From Wyeomyia smithii (lineage: Eukaryota > Arthropoda > Insecta > Diptera > Culicidae): a stretch of DNA of 64,000 bases. Below, piece by piece: positions 11,870 to 21,409 of the stretch; position 1 is the stretch's first letter, and the number at the start of each line of letters is the position of its first letter. The stretch is from positions 235,291,271 to 235,355,270 of the forward strand of contig NC_073696.1 in assembly GCF_029784165.1 (NCBI RefSeq), given 5' to 3'. Position numbers and translations under genes: made by a program. The notes under the pieces were generated by a model. It ran no database searches, was not told the origin of the DNA, and saw only the letters and a program-made list of their open reading frames with translations.

Positions 11870-13190
11870 TAACAAGCCTGTCTGGTACCAATTTCAACGT
11901 TTTTAGGGTCAAACGAAGGATCTAGTTGCCCGATAGGTTCTTTTACCTCAACTAGACAGCAAATTGTAAATATAACGAAAGAGTAGATTACATGACTTGT
12001 TTGAACACAACTAGTGTTTATTTGATAATAACTTATTATCTGGATTGAAAGTTATGAAAAGAAACGTAATCCAGAAGCTGTTCAAAACCAAGTGCTTCTA
12101 GGGACGAACGGTTTTTCGAAACCGCCCCTAGGTATATTGTTCAACCTAGAGATGTAGAAAATGACGCGACCTGCTCTGCTCTGGTAAACACTTCTACACT
12201 CGAACACCTCACCACTCGGCTCTCACAAAATTAACGAAATTCAAAAAAAAACTATTCTGTTCATTTTCTGTTATTTTAGCAACCGAAACCAGCTAGGATG
12301 AGGCTGTTCGCAGCGAAGAAGTCTTCGGTTGCCGATATAATATCTGTAGAAATGATCGTGACTATCAATTATAAAATGTCCTAATTGATGTGTCAGTGGA
12401 TTTTAACTCAGTGCTTATCGACACCATTCAGTTTATAGAGTGCGAATTTTTTTTCAAGATACTATTTGATTTATTAATTAGCGAAATACCATTGAATAAA
12501 AAAGAGTTATTTTTTCCAGTGCACTACCTCTTTGGCACTTCATCATATCTCCCAGATGGTCTCGAGGTACGATGCTGGCCTAACAAGCCAGTCGTCGTAG
12601 GTTCGGGTCTCGGCTCGGGAGAGACTGTTAGTGTCAGTAGGATCGTGGCGCTAGCCCCGCAATTGTCATGTACACTAAACAGTCGGCTGCGAAGTCTGTG
12701 TAAAAATAAACAGAATGTCAAGTTCCGAATCAGAATGTAACACCAAGGCAAAAAAATACGTGAAGCTTGAAACATAATGCTTCAGTTATTACTTCAAACA
12801 CAGGATCAATATTCTCGCAATGCTAAGATTGGAAATACCTTAATAGAATTACATTTGACAGTTTCAGAATGTTCACCAGAAACCAAAAGTCGCAATATCG
12901 AATACAAAATGAAGTCAGAAGTTGATCCTTGGCCTCTTAGCATCAGTCCGGTTCCTGCAAAACCCATGCTGGGTAATATTTGTCTGTCAGGTTATTTTCC
13001 CGAAAACGAAAACATCGGAGGTTGATTTCCGACCTCTGGATGACATCTGGGTTTCGAAAATCCAGCAGGAATTTTTAAATCATTAAATTAGATGTAAATT
13101 TTGTCTTAAAAATTAAAGTGTTTGTGAAATTCTGATTCAACATATAATAAAGTTCTAATGAGAAAGGCTAGGTGGGTTAGTTTGTGTTTT
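11870..13190 (+). repeat. Degenerate copy of the GCCTTTCTC repeat family, with SINE inside
   Basis: Around 12000-12090, the phrase AAAGTTATGAAAAGAAACGT and its context match the internal unit of the better copy at 14.9-17.2 kb. The right terminus (GAGAAAGGCTAGGTGG at about 13160) matches GAGAAAGGCTGGG...GCTAGATGG at 17.2 kb, minus about 13 bases. No coding content. Confidence 0.5.
12535..12765 (+). mobile_element. tRNA-related SINE, second family
   Basis: The head ATGGTCTCGAGGTACGATGC and the B-box-like GTAGGTTCGGGTCTCG (about 12597-12612) resemble a tRNA promoter. A tRNA-unrelated body and a short A-rich tail (about 12745-12756) follow. It differs from the SINE at 11.4 kb. I could not find a convincing target-site duplication, so the ends are approximate. 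It lies inside the degenerate repeat described above. Confidence 0.7.
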
Positions 13191-14824
13191 AGATATCCAG
13201 TCTTCAAAGATGGTGACCACATATTTCTTACGAATGAACAAAAAGCTCAAAAACTTGCTCAGCAGTTCGAGAGTGTTCATAATTTCAATTCACAAAAGTA
13301 TGATCAATCACCACTCAAGAATTTCTTCCTGAAGAGATACTAGAAACAAAGTTGAATGAAATACGAACTATTATCAAGAACTTCAAAAACATGAAAGCAC
13401 CAGGAGATGATGGGATTCTTCATATCCTCCTGAAATGCCTTCCCGAAAGCTCTTTAAATTATTTGGTGAGAATTTTTAACAGATGCTTTGAATTAGCATA
13501 TTTTCCCTCAAAAAGGAAAAATGCCAAAGTCACCACTCCAATTATAAAACCTGAAAAAAATAAATTCAAAAGTGTGCACGTTCAAAGAACGGTACCACGC
13601 CGCGCCAAAAACGGACATCGCGCGGCACTTTGTGGACGCTGGGTATGCCCGTTCCGGCATCTACAACATCTTGACACTATTGGACAATGATCAGAGCATC
13701 GAAAGAAAGCCCGGTTTCGGACCCTGGATGGCAACGACTTGCAAGGTTCTTCGTATTTCACTTCTCGCACGAAGGAAGTCAGCTCCGAGGTGAAATTTAT
13801 TTCACGCACCAAGTTCCCCAATAAGGTGCTGCTGTGGCTGACAATCAGCGAGAAAGTGATGTCAAAGTTGCTCTTCTTTCGTTCCGGACTGGACGTGAAC
13901 GGAGAACTTTATAATACGAAGTGCCTGCCGGAAGTTGCGTCTTTCACCAGAAAATACTAAAAGGACGAAGACGCAGTGTTTTGACCGAATCTGGCGTCGG
14001 CCCACTACTCAAAGCGATTGTTGGAGGAGATGAAGCGGCTGAATATTGATATGGTACCGAAGTCGGCAAATCGGAACGGAAGAGGAATTAATAAAAAACG
14101 AAGAAAGAGCTTAAAAACATGCCTACACGCATGTTTTCGTCCGCCATGGCGAATGCTCCGGTTAACTGCCGGAAGGTCGCTCGTAAGGACGTATTTTTTT
14201 ACGAGGAAGCTAACATGATTACCTTCCATGGAAAATTTATCCAACTCAATTTTCTGTCTTAGTTTCTTTTCATCACCATCTAAAAAAGTCAATTTTTTAA
14301 CCGCAAACTTAATTATTTTTCCTCATAAACCAAGAGTTTTATTTCTCAAACCCACCAATAATCATGTTGTTAAGATGAACGGTGCAATCTTAAATTGGTC
14401 TGACCAAGTTAAATATTTAGGACTGATTTATGATAAAAATCTTACATTCAAGAAGCACATTGAGAATATCCAAACAAAGTGCAATAAATATATAAAATGC
14501 TTGTATCCTCCTATCAACAGAAATTCTAGACTTTGTTTCAAGAATAAACTGTTAATTCACAAACAAATATTCATGCCAGCAATGTTATATGCAGTCCCCA
14601 TCTGGACAAGTTGTTGTACAACCAGGAAGAATATGCTTCAAAAGATTCAAAATAAACTTCTGAAAATGATATTGAAGCGTCCTCGCTGGTTTAGCACGAA
14701 TGACCTACACAGGCTTACTAATGTGGAAACATTAGAAAATATGTCAAACCAAATTACCATTAAGCTCCGACAAAAATCGTTGCAATCCTCAATTACAACG
14801 ATTATCTCACTTTATAGTCAGTAA
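13165..14824 (+). pseudogene. Jockey-type RT, split by a mariner relic, core missing
   Basis: The left part (about 13190-13570) encodes the fingers of a non-LTR reverse transcriptase, including NFKNMKAPGDDGI and the later KVTTPIIKPEKNKFKS. The right part (about 14290-14824) encodes the thumb and C-terminal region, with VKYLGLIYDKNLTF, MPAMLYAVPIW and a final stop at 14822-14824. The palm, including the YADD box, is absent: a mariner relic occupies 13570-14270 in its place. A plain insertion would have kept the palm, so a deletion accompanied or followed it. The motif order is that of the Jockey clade (Juan-like elements of mosquitoes). Inactive. Confidence 0.82.
13570..14270 (+). pseudogene. 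Mariner-type transposase relic, copy B
   Basis: Frames give FKERYHAAPKTDIARHF, VDAGYARSGIYNILTLL, then KFPNKVLLWLTISEK and RSGLDVNGELYN. Next come a stop where Trp is expected, and PNLASAHYSKR, in which the second catalytic Asp is replaced by Asn. The segment with the third acidic residue is deleted after PKSAN (about 14067). The C-terminal remainder is out of frame. Related to copy A at 3.9-4.4 kb, but with a different deletion. It sits inside the Jockey RT. Confidence 0.8.
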
Positions 14825-14989
14825 GATAGGTATAAGATTAGGCTAAGGTTTAATTTTAAATTCATTTTATTTTTGCCTTTCTCCTAGAAAGGTATAGCAA
14901 TCACTTGCAAAACCGAAAGTATAAAAGTGCTCCAAAGGGCCAAATTGCAAATATCACTCGACTCAGCTCGACGAGCTGAGCATTTTCTG

Positions 14990-15028
14990 TATGTATGTGT
15001 GTGTGTATGTGTGTGTGTGTGTATGTGC
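14990..15028 (+). repeat. TG/TATG microsatellite
   Basis: An alternating TG tract with TATG interruptions. It sits in the left part of the GCCTTTCTC repeat. Confidence 0.9.
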
Positions 15029-16074
15029 AGATTTTTATTCTCACTCACTTTTCTCAGAGATGGCTGGACCGATTTTCATGAAATTAATTGCAAATGAAGG
15101 GTCTTGTTGTCCCATAAAACCCTATTGAATTTTATTGTAATCGGATTTTTAGTTCAGAAATGTAAAAATCACGAAACATCATTATCTCAGAAACTACGCA
15201 ACCGATTTGAACAAAATTGGTTTCAAATGAACGGGCTACCTGAAATACCCTTAACTTTTGAGTTTTATAAAGATTGAACTTGTGGTTCAAAAGTTATGAA
15301 AAGAAACGTGCTCTGAAGACTGTTTAATCTCACTCATGTTTCTCAGAGATGGCTGAACCGATTTTCATAAAGTCAGTGTCAAATGGAAGGTATAGTTGCC
15401 CCATAAGACCCTATTGATTTGTTTTGCAATCGGACTATTACTTTGCCTGTTATGTTTGAAAATGTGAAATCCAGCTATGAATAGGAACATATTTCGAAGA
15501 CTACTTGGACTCACTTAATTTTCTCAGAGATGGCTGACCCGATTTCCACAAAATTAATGTCAAATGAAAAGTCTAGCTGCCTCATAACACCCTATTGAAT
15601 TTTACTGTATTCGAACTGTAACTTCGTCTGTAATGTACCGAAATGTGAAAATCACGAAACTTCATTATCTCAGAAACTACACAACCGATTTGAGCAAAGT
15701 TTTTATCAGATGAGCGGACTAGTTAAGCGTTAACTGATAAATTATGATTGAACATGTGGTTTCAAAATTTGGCTTCCTTATACGTTCCCATTTTATTTGA
15801 TTGTAATCGAACTTAAGCAACCGTTATGTATTAAATTGTTACTAAAACAACGAAAGTCTATTATCTCAAAGATTACATGCCTTATTTGAACATAACTTGT
15901 GTCATACGAAGGAGTCATCTCTCAAACTTACAAATAACAAACTTCATAACAATTTGATATGTGGCTCAAATGTTTTGGAAAGAAAAGAAATTCAAAGACT
16001 ATTTGAAACTATACTCGCTTTGATCGATATCTGTGGCCTCAACATAATTTATATGTGGTATTGTACTATTTGAA

Positions 16075-17089
16075 CGTTCCAAATTCATTGATTCCTTGCA
16101 ATGTGTTTAAAGTCTGCAAATTCACGACGAATCGGCCATAGGATATGATCCAAGTCAAATCACAAATCGTTTGAAATGACTGGTTTTATTGAAATGACAA
16201 CATCCTCGGCTTTTGGCTTCTGTACATCGCCTTAACCCTCTAGTGCCCAGTGCCGCCTTTAGACGGTCTTAAGTTAACCCTCTAAAAAGCATCAATGAGA
16301 AATTAAAAAATGTTTATAATGCTTCATAGTGATTTTTTCGAAGTTAATTTGGGCACTAGAGGGTTAATTCTGAATATATCCATATTGGGTGGTATTCGGT
16401 CATTTTCAGCAGATTTGGCATCAACATGACACCGGACATACCCATTTTGGGAGGTATTTAGTTCGCGAGATGTGCAGAAATTTGTACAGAAACATGTGCT
16501 TCCAGAAGAGAGAGGGGCGTCGAACCATTATGGACATATCTGTTACCTTTAAAAACATTCTCATACCAAATTTGGTTGTATTTTCTTGATTGGTTCTTGA
16601 GCTGTGCGAAAATTGTGTTTCATTTGCATGGGACCCCTCCCTCATAGAAAAGGGAGGGGTGTCAAACCATTATGCACATATTTGTTACCTCTAAAAATAT
16701 TCACCTGCCAAATTTGGTTCCATTCAGTTGGTTAGTTCTCAGGATGTGCAGAAATCTGTGTTTCATTTGTATGGCACCCCTCCCTTCCAAAATAAGAGTG
16801 GTGTCAAAACATTATGGACATATTTTTTACCACTAAAAACATTTGCCTGCCAAATTTGGTTCCATTAAGTTGATTAGTTCTCGAGATGTGCAGAAATTTG
16901 TGTTTCATTTGTATGGGACCCCTCCCTTCCAGAAGAAGGAGGGGTCTCAAACTATGATAGGAACCTTTACCGGAACCAAAAACCCCTACATGCAAATTTT
17001 CACGTCGATCGGTTCGGTAGTTTTCGAGCCCATATGAATCAGACAGCCAGACAGACAGACAGACCGGACTGCATTTTTATATGTATAGA
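16075..17089 (-). mobile_element. Non-autonomous Helitron, copy 1, with 140-bp tandem units
   Basis: On the minus strand the element begins TCTATACATATAAAAATGC at 17089, preceded by A, matching the Helitron rule of a 5' TC inserted after A. About four tandem units of roughly 140 bp follow (ATGTGCAGAAAT-type cores near 16463, 16602, 16742 and 16884). The body is homologous, in opposite orientation, to the better-preserved copy at 48370-50153, including the shared GACAACATCCTCG segment. The 3' end is degenerate near 16075. It carries no Rep/helicase gene. A piggyBac-type MITE interrupts it at 16232-16367. Confidence 0.75.
16232..16367 (+). mobile_element. piggyBac-type MITE, family 1, copy 1
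   Basis: It is bounded by TTAA at both ends (16232-16235 and 16364-16367), with inverted ends CCCTCTAGTGCCCA and TGGGCACTAGAGGG. TTAA targets and CCC-starting ends are diagnostic of the piggyBac superfamily. About 128 bp inside, non-coding. Related copies are at 38950-39097 and 62949-63096. It is the innermost layer of the 14.9-17.2 kb nest. Confidence 0.9.
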
Positions 17090-17216
17090 TTACAACATCA
17101 ATTTTTTAGAACTTTAAGAGTGAATATACATTTATTGGATTGAAGCGTTCATGTTAATCTATTTTTACAAATAATAAGTTTGAATGAGAAAGGCTGGGTC
17201 TGACCGCTAGATGGAT

Positions 17217-18690
17217 TAATTTAGGTTTTTTCTTGACAAGTAGGTTTACAATTTTCCTACAACTATATTCACTTAACTGCGGAAGCAATTACAATCTTTT
17301 AATAAAATAAAAATTAAAATATATGTAATAGTGTTTATATGTCACCGTTTGTGGCAGAGCACACAATATAAATTCTTAATCAATATTAGTAAATAACTAA
17401 TTCCTCACAAAACATCTCCTCCTATTAAGAAAAAAAAAGAGAAAGCCAAACGACAAAATAACACCTCACAAAATGACACCTGTAGCCCATGAGAACATCT
17501 GTGCAAATTCCAGCCAAATCAAATGACAATTAAACAAAATATTGAAATTGGATAAGTTTTTTGCTCTGTGATAAGTTTTTTGCTCTACCAAAAAGATTGG
17601 AGTGTATTTTCATTCTTTAGACGCCCAGCGTTGTCAAAAAGCCGTTTTGGAAACCTCGGGATAAGTTCAAACTGTTCCAGACTTTGTCCTGAGTGAGTCC
17701 ATATTTTTCGCTTCGAATATTCATTGTAGATGTGTAATTTCGCAATTGTTTAAATGTTTGAGTGAAATGATTTGAAATTTTCGCTCAAAATTCAATTTGT
17801 GACTTTTCTCACACCCTTTTATACTTTATTTAGGCTTTTAAAAATATAGTTGCTCATACATCCAACGCAAACGGGGAACATTTTATTACTTTAGGGCAAT
17901 TTTTTGTTACTTATTGTGTCTTATGACTCCGCATTATACACAAAGAGTAATAACCAAAAAGTAACAAAAATTATGACGGCCACACGCTTGTATGTGTTTC
18001 TGCAGGAGAACATACAGCCAAGCACCGCAATTCATGTGTTAGCAAGACTTCACTCGCTGCATTTGTATTGATGCAACGATAAGGTTCATTTTTGTCCCCT
18101 TCATCCACACATAATCAGAATCTCAACCGTCAACCTCAAACGTCTAATTAGAAACACTTTCGTTTCGTCCCCCAGTGTTTATTTTTGTTTTCCTCTAACG
18201 CAGTTTACAGATCGTGATGTCATTTCAAGACGCATTTCAAGTCTGAAATCATCAACGTTTGTATACTCTATGACGGGGAAAATGCTACTTGGCAGCTCTT
18301 GTCATATTTTTTCTCTACTCCGTATGCATACAACGAGCGAACTAATACACGCACACCGGATGAATTGGAGATTGAAGAAACTTGTAACATGTGCAACATA
18401 TGCGACGGTGTGTGATTTTTCTTTGACTTAAGATGAAAAGGGAGCATTTTTCGACAGAAAAATTTTGCATGTGGTTCAAACGACCATTATTAGATAGTCG
18501 TACTCCCGTAACACGTGCTAAATATATGACAGTGTGTGTTGTTACTTGACTGGGAAAGAATTTTATTGCTTTTTAAGTAATAGATTTGTTACCTAAAAGG
18601 CAATTTTGCGCTATTGCTTCTAAAGTAATAAGGGAAAGTTTTGCGTGTAGAAAAAAAAATTAAGTATTAACTATAAAATTGTGATTGCTT
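17217..18690. other. AT-rich region, possible decayed inverted-repeat element
   Basis: TTATTACTTTAG at about 17883 and its inverted counterpart near 18622 sit in loosely similar flanks (ACGCAAA near both), about 740 bp apart. This may be an old MITE. No coding content. Confidence 0.35.
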
Positions 18691-19165
18691 AGGCATTTTA
18701 TCAATTGATTTAGAATGTTAGATTGTTACCCCTGCTTGAATGCATTTTATATACTTTTGAGCTTTGAATGCATGAACTTTGCCGAATTTAAAATTCACCT
18801 TATCGCGGCTCTCTCTCATCTATTTCGTCTTAGGATTTATTTTTTTCTACTTTTTCCTCATCTAGTTCTCGCAATTATACCGTTTTCTTAAAAGTGAACT
18901 AACTAAGGAAATATCTGAAGATTTGTATATTTTATCATCTAAACCACGCGCACGTGTCTATGGCTCCAGCAAAATTTTTACTGTTGGTTTAAACCGGTTG
19001 TAAAACATAGAAATCAATACAACTTTAATATTTACTAGACAAACCACACACTCTTGTGCGTGGCCCGAATCATTTCTATTATTGGTTGATTCAATTCGGC
19101 TCCAAAAATGAAAATACGATAACTTTTGTGTTCCTTTCAAGTAAACCATTGTAGCGTTATTTTCC
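18690..19165 (+). repeat. Dispersed repeat R (ACGTG...GTGCGTGGCCC), copy 1
   Basis: Shares order and wording with 30110-30660: GAGCTTTGAATGCATGAA, then GTTTTCTTA, then GCACGTGTC.., GTTGGTTTAAAC, ACTAGACAAA and a GTGCGTGGCCC-like box. Shorter echoes of the last box occur near 21635 and 31950. No coding content; class unknown. Confidence 0.55.
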
Positions 19166-19489
19166 TCTCTTATGGTAGTTAATGAGTAGAGTGTCTGTCA
19201 ATCCGACTATATCTCCTTCAGAGTGTAGAATAACCATATCTTTCATTCCTCCCTTTCCGCTAGCAACACTCCCGAACTGCCAAACTATGAACGATAATCT
19301 TTCTCGCCAGAAACTTCTCGGGAGGAACAGAAATCAACAAGTTAACTTCAATTTTGTGCGAATAACCGTTGTAACTGGTCGCGTTTAAAATAAAAATCTA
19401 CCCAGTCTACGGCGAGGAGTTTTATTTCGACACGTTTTGTAAAATCCCCTTGACTTTACATCGTCAGATCTGGGATACGAGATGGCCAA

Positions 19490-19876
19490 TATAGATGGTT
19501 GGGTTTCGGGTTTGAAAACCCGAAACCCGAGCCCGACCCGTACCCGACGGGTTCGGGTTTGAAAATTTTTGAAAGTGTCGGGTACGGGTCGGGTTCGGGT
19601 TTTGTGAAAAAAAAATTTCGGGTTCGGGTTTGAAAATGTCGGGTTCAAGTCGGGTTTGGGTATGAAAACCCGAAACCCGACTATAATATCTATGAAATCT
19701 CGGGTTCGGGTCGGGTTCGGGTTTCAAAGAAATACAATTTTCGGGTTCGGGTCGGGTTCGGGTTTGAACGAAAAAAAAAAGTTTCGGGTTCAGGTCAGGC
19801 TCGGGTTTCGACCGAAAAAAAATTTCGGGTTAGGATCGGGTACGGGTTTGAAAAACATCAAACCCGACCATCTCTA
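19490..19876 (+). mobile_element. hAT-type MITE made largely of TCGGGT motifs
   Basis: The 8-bp duplication ATGGCCAA flanks it at 19482-19489 and 19877-19884. Its ends are inverted repeats matching at 15 of 17 positions (TATAGATGGTTGGGTTT at left, TAGAGATGGTCGGGTTT from the right). Eight-base duplications and TA-G-G starts fit the hAT superfamily. The body is dominated by GGGTTCGGGT repeats in both orientations, so it can fold on itself. It interrupts an older sequence that resumes at 19885. Confidence 0.9.
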
Positions 19877-19884
19877 ATGGCCAA

Positions 19885-20145
19885 CCGTTTAAACAAGGCC
19901 GAACTGATGGAGTAACTGCAGCAGCGGAATATCGCGTTCATTCTGCACAAATAACTCACATATTGATACCAGTTCTGCCAGAACTGCCTTCGGAAACTTA
20001 TGCAATCGAATTTCCAATTAATCCAATGCTGGAAGAAGTTTATCAACATGAGCTGTTCAAAGTGATCAATGAGAATTACGTGGAAACTTCGCAAATTCCG
20101 GTGCTTAAACCGGAAAAAATTACAGCTATTCAACCATTCCTATGA
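19885..20145 (+). pseudogene. Decayed coding remnant downstream of the hAT MITE
   Basis: Directly after the MITE, in one frame, comes MANRLNKAELME, a stop, then LQQRNIAFILHK, which looks like a SAP-type helix pair. In another frame, 19963-20145 encodes a 60-residue run including LPSETYAIEFPINP and KPEKITAIQPFL to a stop. The switch between frames suggests a broken gene, perhaps a retroelement gag. Not identified; this could be chance. Confidence 0.3.
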
Positions 20146-20149
20146 GTTT

Positions 20150-21020
20150 TGGTGCCCCTAGCCATTTTTTCTCGGTTTGAGCTTTTAAAGTGCACCTGTG
20201 TTGACCAGTGTTATCGTATTCTAATAGAAGAGAAGTTGATAGAATAAAAGCTGCTATCCGTGGGCATTATTCGGCCGAGCAATTTCCTGTATTTATTCCC
20301 AATTTTCTTAAGGACTGAAAAATCTAACGAGCGACGAGTGGCTTTGAACAAAATAGCAGTGCGCAATAGTTGTCTTATTCCGCTACAGATGACTAATTGG
20401 AGCGGGTTGAGAGAACATAACTCCGGATTCTGTTCTGTATGCTGCTGTTACAGCACCTTTTGGACAGTGCGAGTGTGTGAAAGTGCCTTTTCGGACAACC
20501 CGTCACAATGGCGGAAATATTCGAGAAACTAGAGGACACTTATCATGGAAACAAACTTCGTATTCCGTTTCCTAACCCCGAGTAGGACGCAGGTAACCGT
20601 CCAATACAACCTAACTTGATGATCGACCCGATCATTGCATTGGTTAGGAATGGCTCGAAACGTTGAGAGGAATCTTGTTGACTTTATACCATACACATTT
20701 GTGCGTAGTCCCAACACCCATCTTATGGTTTACTAATTTACATCGTGTCCAATATATTCACATACATATTGTAACTATTCTTATTTCACAACAATTTTTC
20801 AGATTTTGTTAGTTATTGTTCGAATCTAAAGGCGATTAATATCAATAATTATAGTAAATTATAATATCATAATATTTGAAGTGATATTCTACTTTCAACC
20901 CTTTTACCGAGCTTTGAGACATTTCTCGAGTCCGTCGTAGGTTGCACGAACGTGTTCCATGCGTTTTTCGTCTTATACATCAAGAATTACGAGTTTGAAT
21001 CGGAACAGTGCAGTGTAGGG
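20150..21020. other. No gene recognised
   Basis: Only short frames (62-90 codons) without motifs, and an echo of the GTGCGTGGCCC box near 20700. Confidence 0.4.
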
Positions 21021-21029
21021 GTAGCCTGC

Positions 21030-21370
21030 GCTCTTTTACATATCTTCGTATGACCATACAAAATAATCCAAGGAATTCAAATCTGGTGAACTGAGAGGCC
21101 ATTCATCTTTGGCCAGAAAATCATTTAAATTTTCCTTACACCAGATCGGAATAGGATTCGCTGTTTGAAAGGGGGATCCGGCCCGCTGAAACACGTACTG
21201 AAGTTCTCCGTACATTCTATCTTCGCTTGATTTTGAGACTTCCTCCAAAATTTCCGTTTCATAAAATATAGCCCTAATTCAAGTACCATTTTCAATAAAC
21301 ACAGGTGGTGGTTTGCCATGCTTGCAAAAAACATCTTCTGAACGTCACGTTGCAACCGAGAAACGTTTTT
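21030..21370 (-). pseudogene. Mariner-type transposase C-terminal relic, DD37D spacing
   Basis: The minus strand encodes a catalytic-core fragment with the order FQRAGSP ... WPLSSPDLNSLDYFVW (about 21045-21190). The usual second Asp of the mariner FQQD box is Ala here. Counting from that position to the Asp of NSLDY gives 37 intervening residues, the DD37D arrangement described from insects. Upstream, one frame over, is a GKPPPVFIENGT-like segment (about 21260-21330) typical of the region before the second Asp. Frameshifts and the lost Asp make it dead. Neither terminus was found. Confidence 0.72.
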
Positions 21371-21409
21371 GTCACTTCTATAATGTCTCCCATGACATAT
21401 TAACAAGGA

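Larger units (their letters stand above)
14873..17216 (+). repeat. GCCTTTCTC repeat-family element, host of a nested Helitron
   Basis: The left end is GCCTTTCTCCTAGAAAGG at 14873; the right end is around GAGAAAGGCTGGG (17185) to ATTTAGGTTTTTT (about 17229). Inside, a module starting CTCACTC or CTCACTT and then TTTCTCAGAGATGGCTG recurs at about 15042, 15331 and 15511. No coding frame. The family is widespread in culicine genomes as far as I know; its class is unclear to me. A Helitron lies between about 16075 and 17089. A second 5' fragment occurs at 43.5 kb. Confidence 0.7.

Noticed and set aside
16440..16980. CRISPR-like regularly spaced repeats
   Set aside because: Units are 140 bp, fully homologous end to end with no unique spacers, and lie inside a Helitron in a eukaryotic genome.
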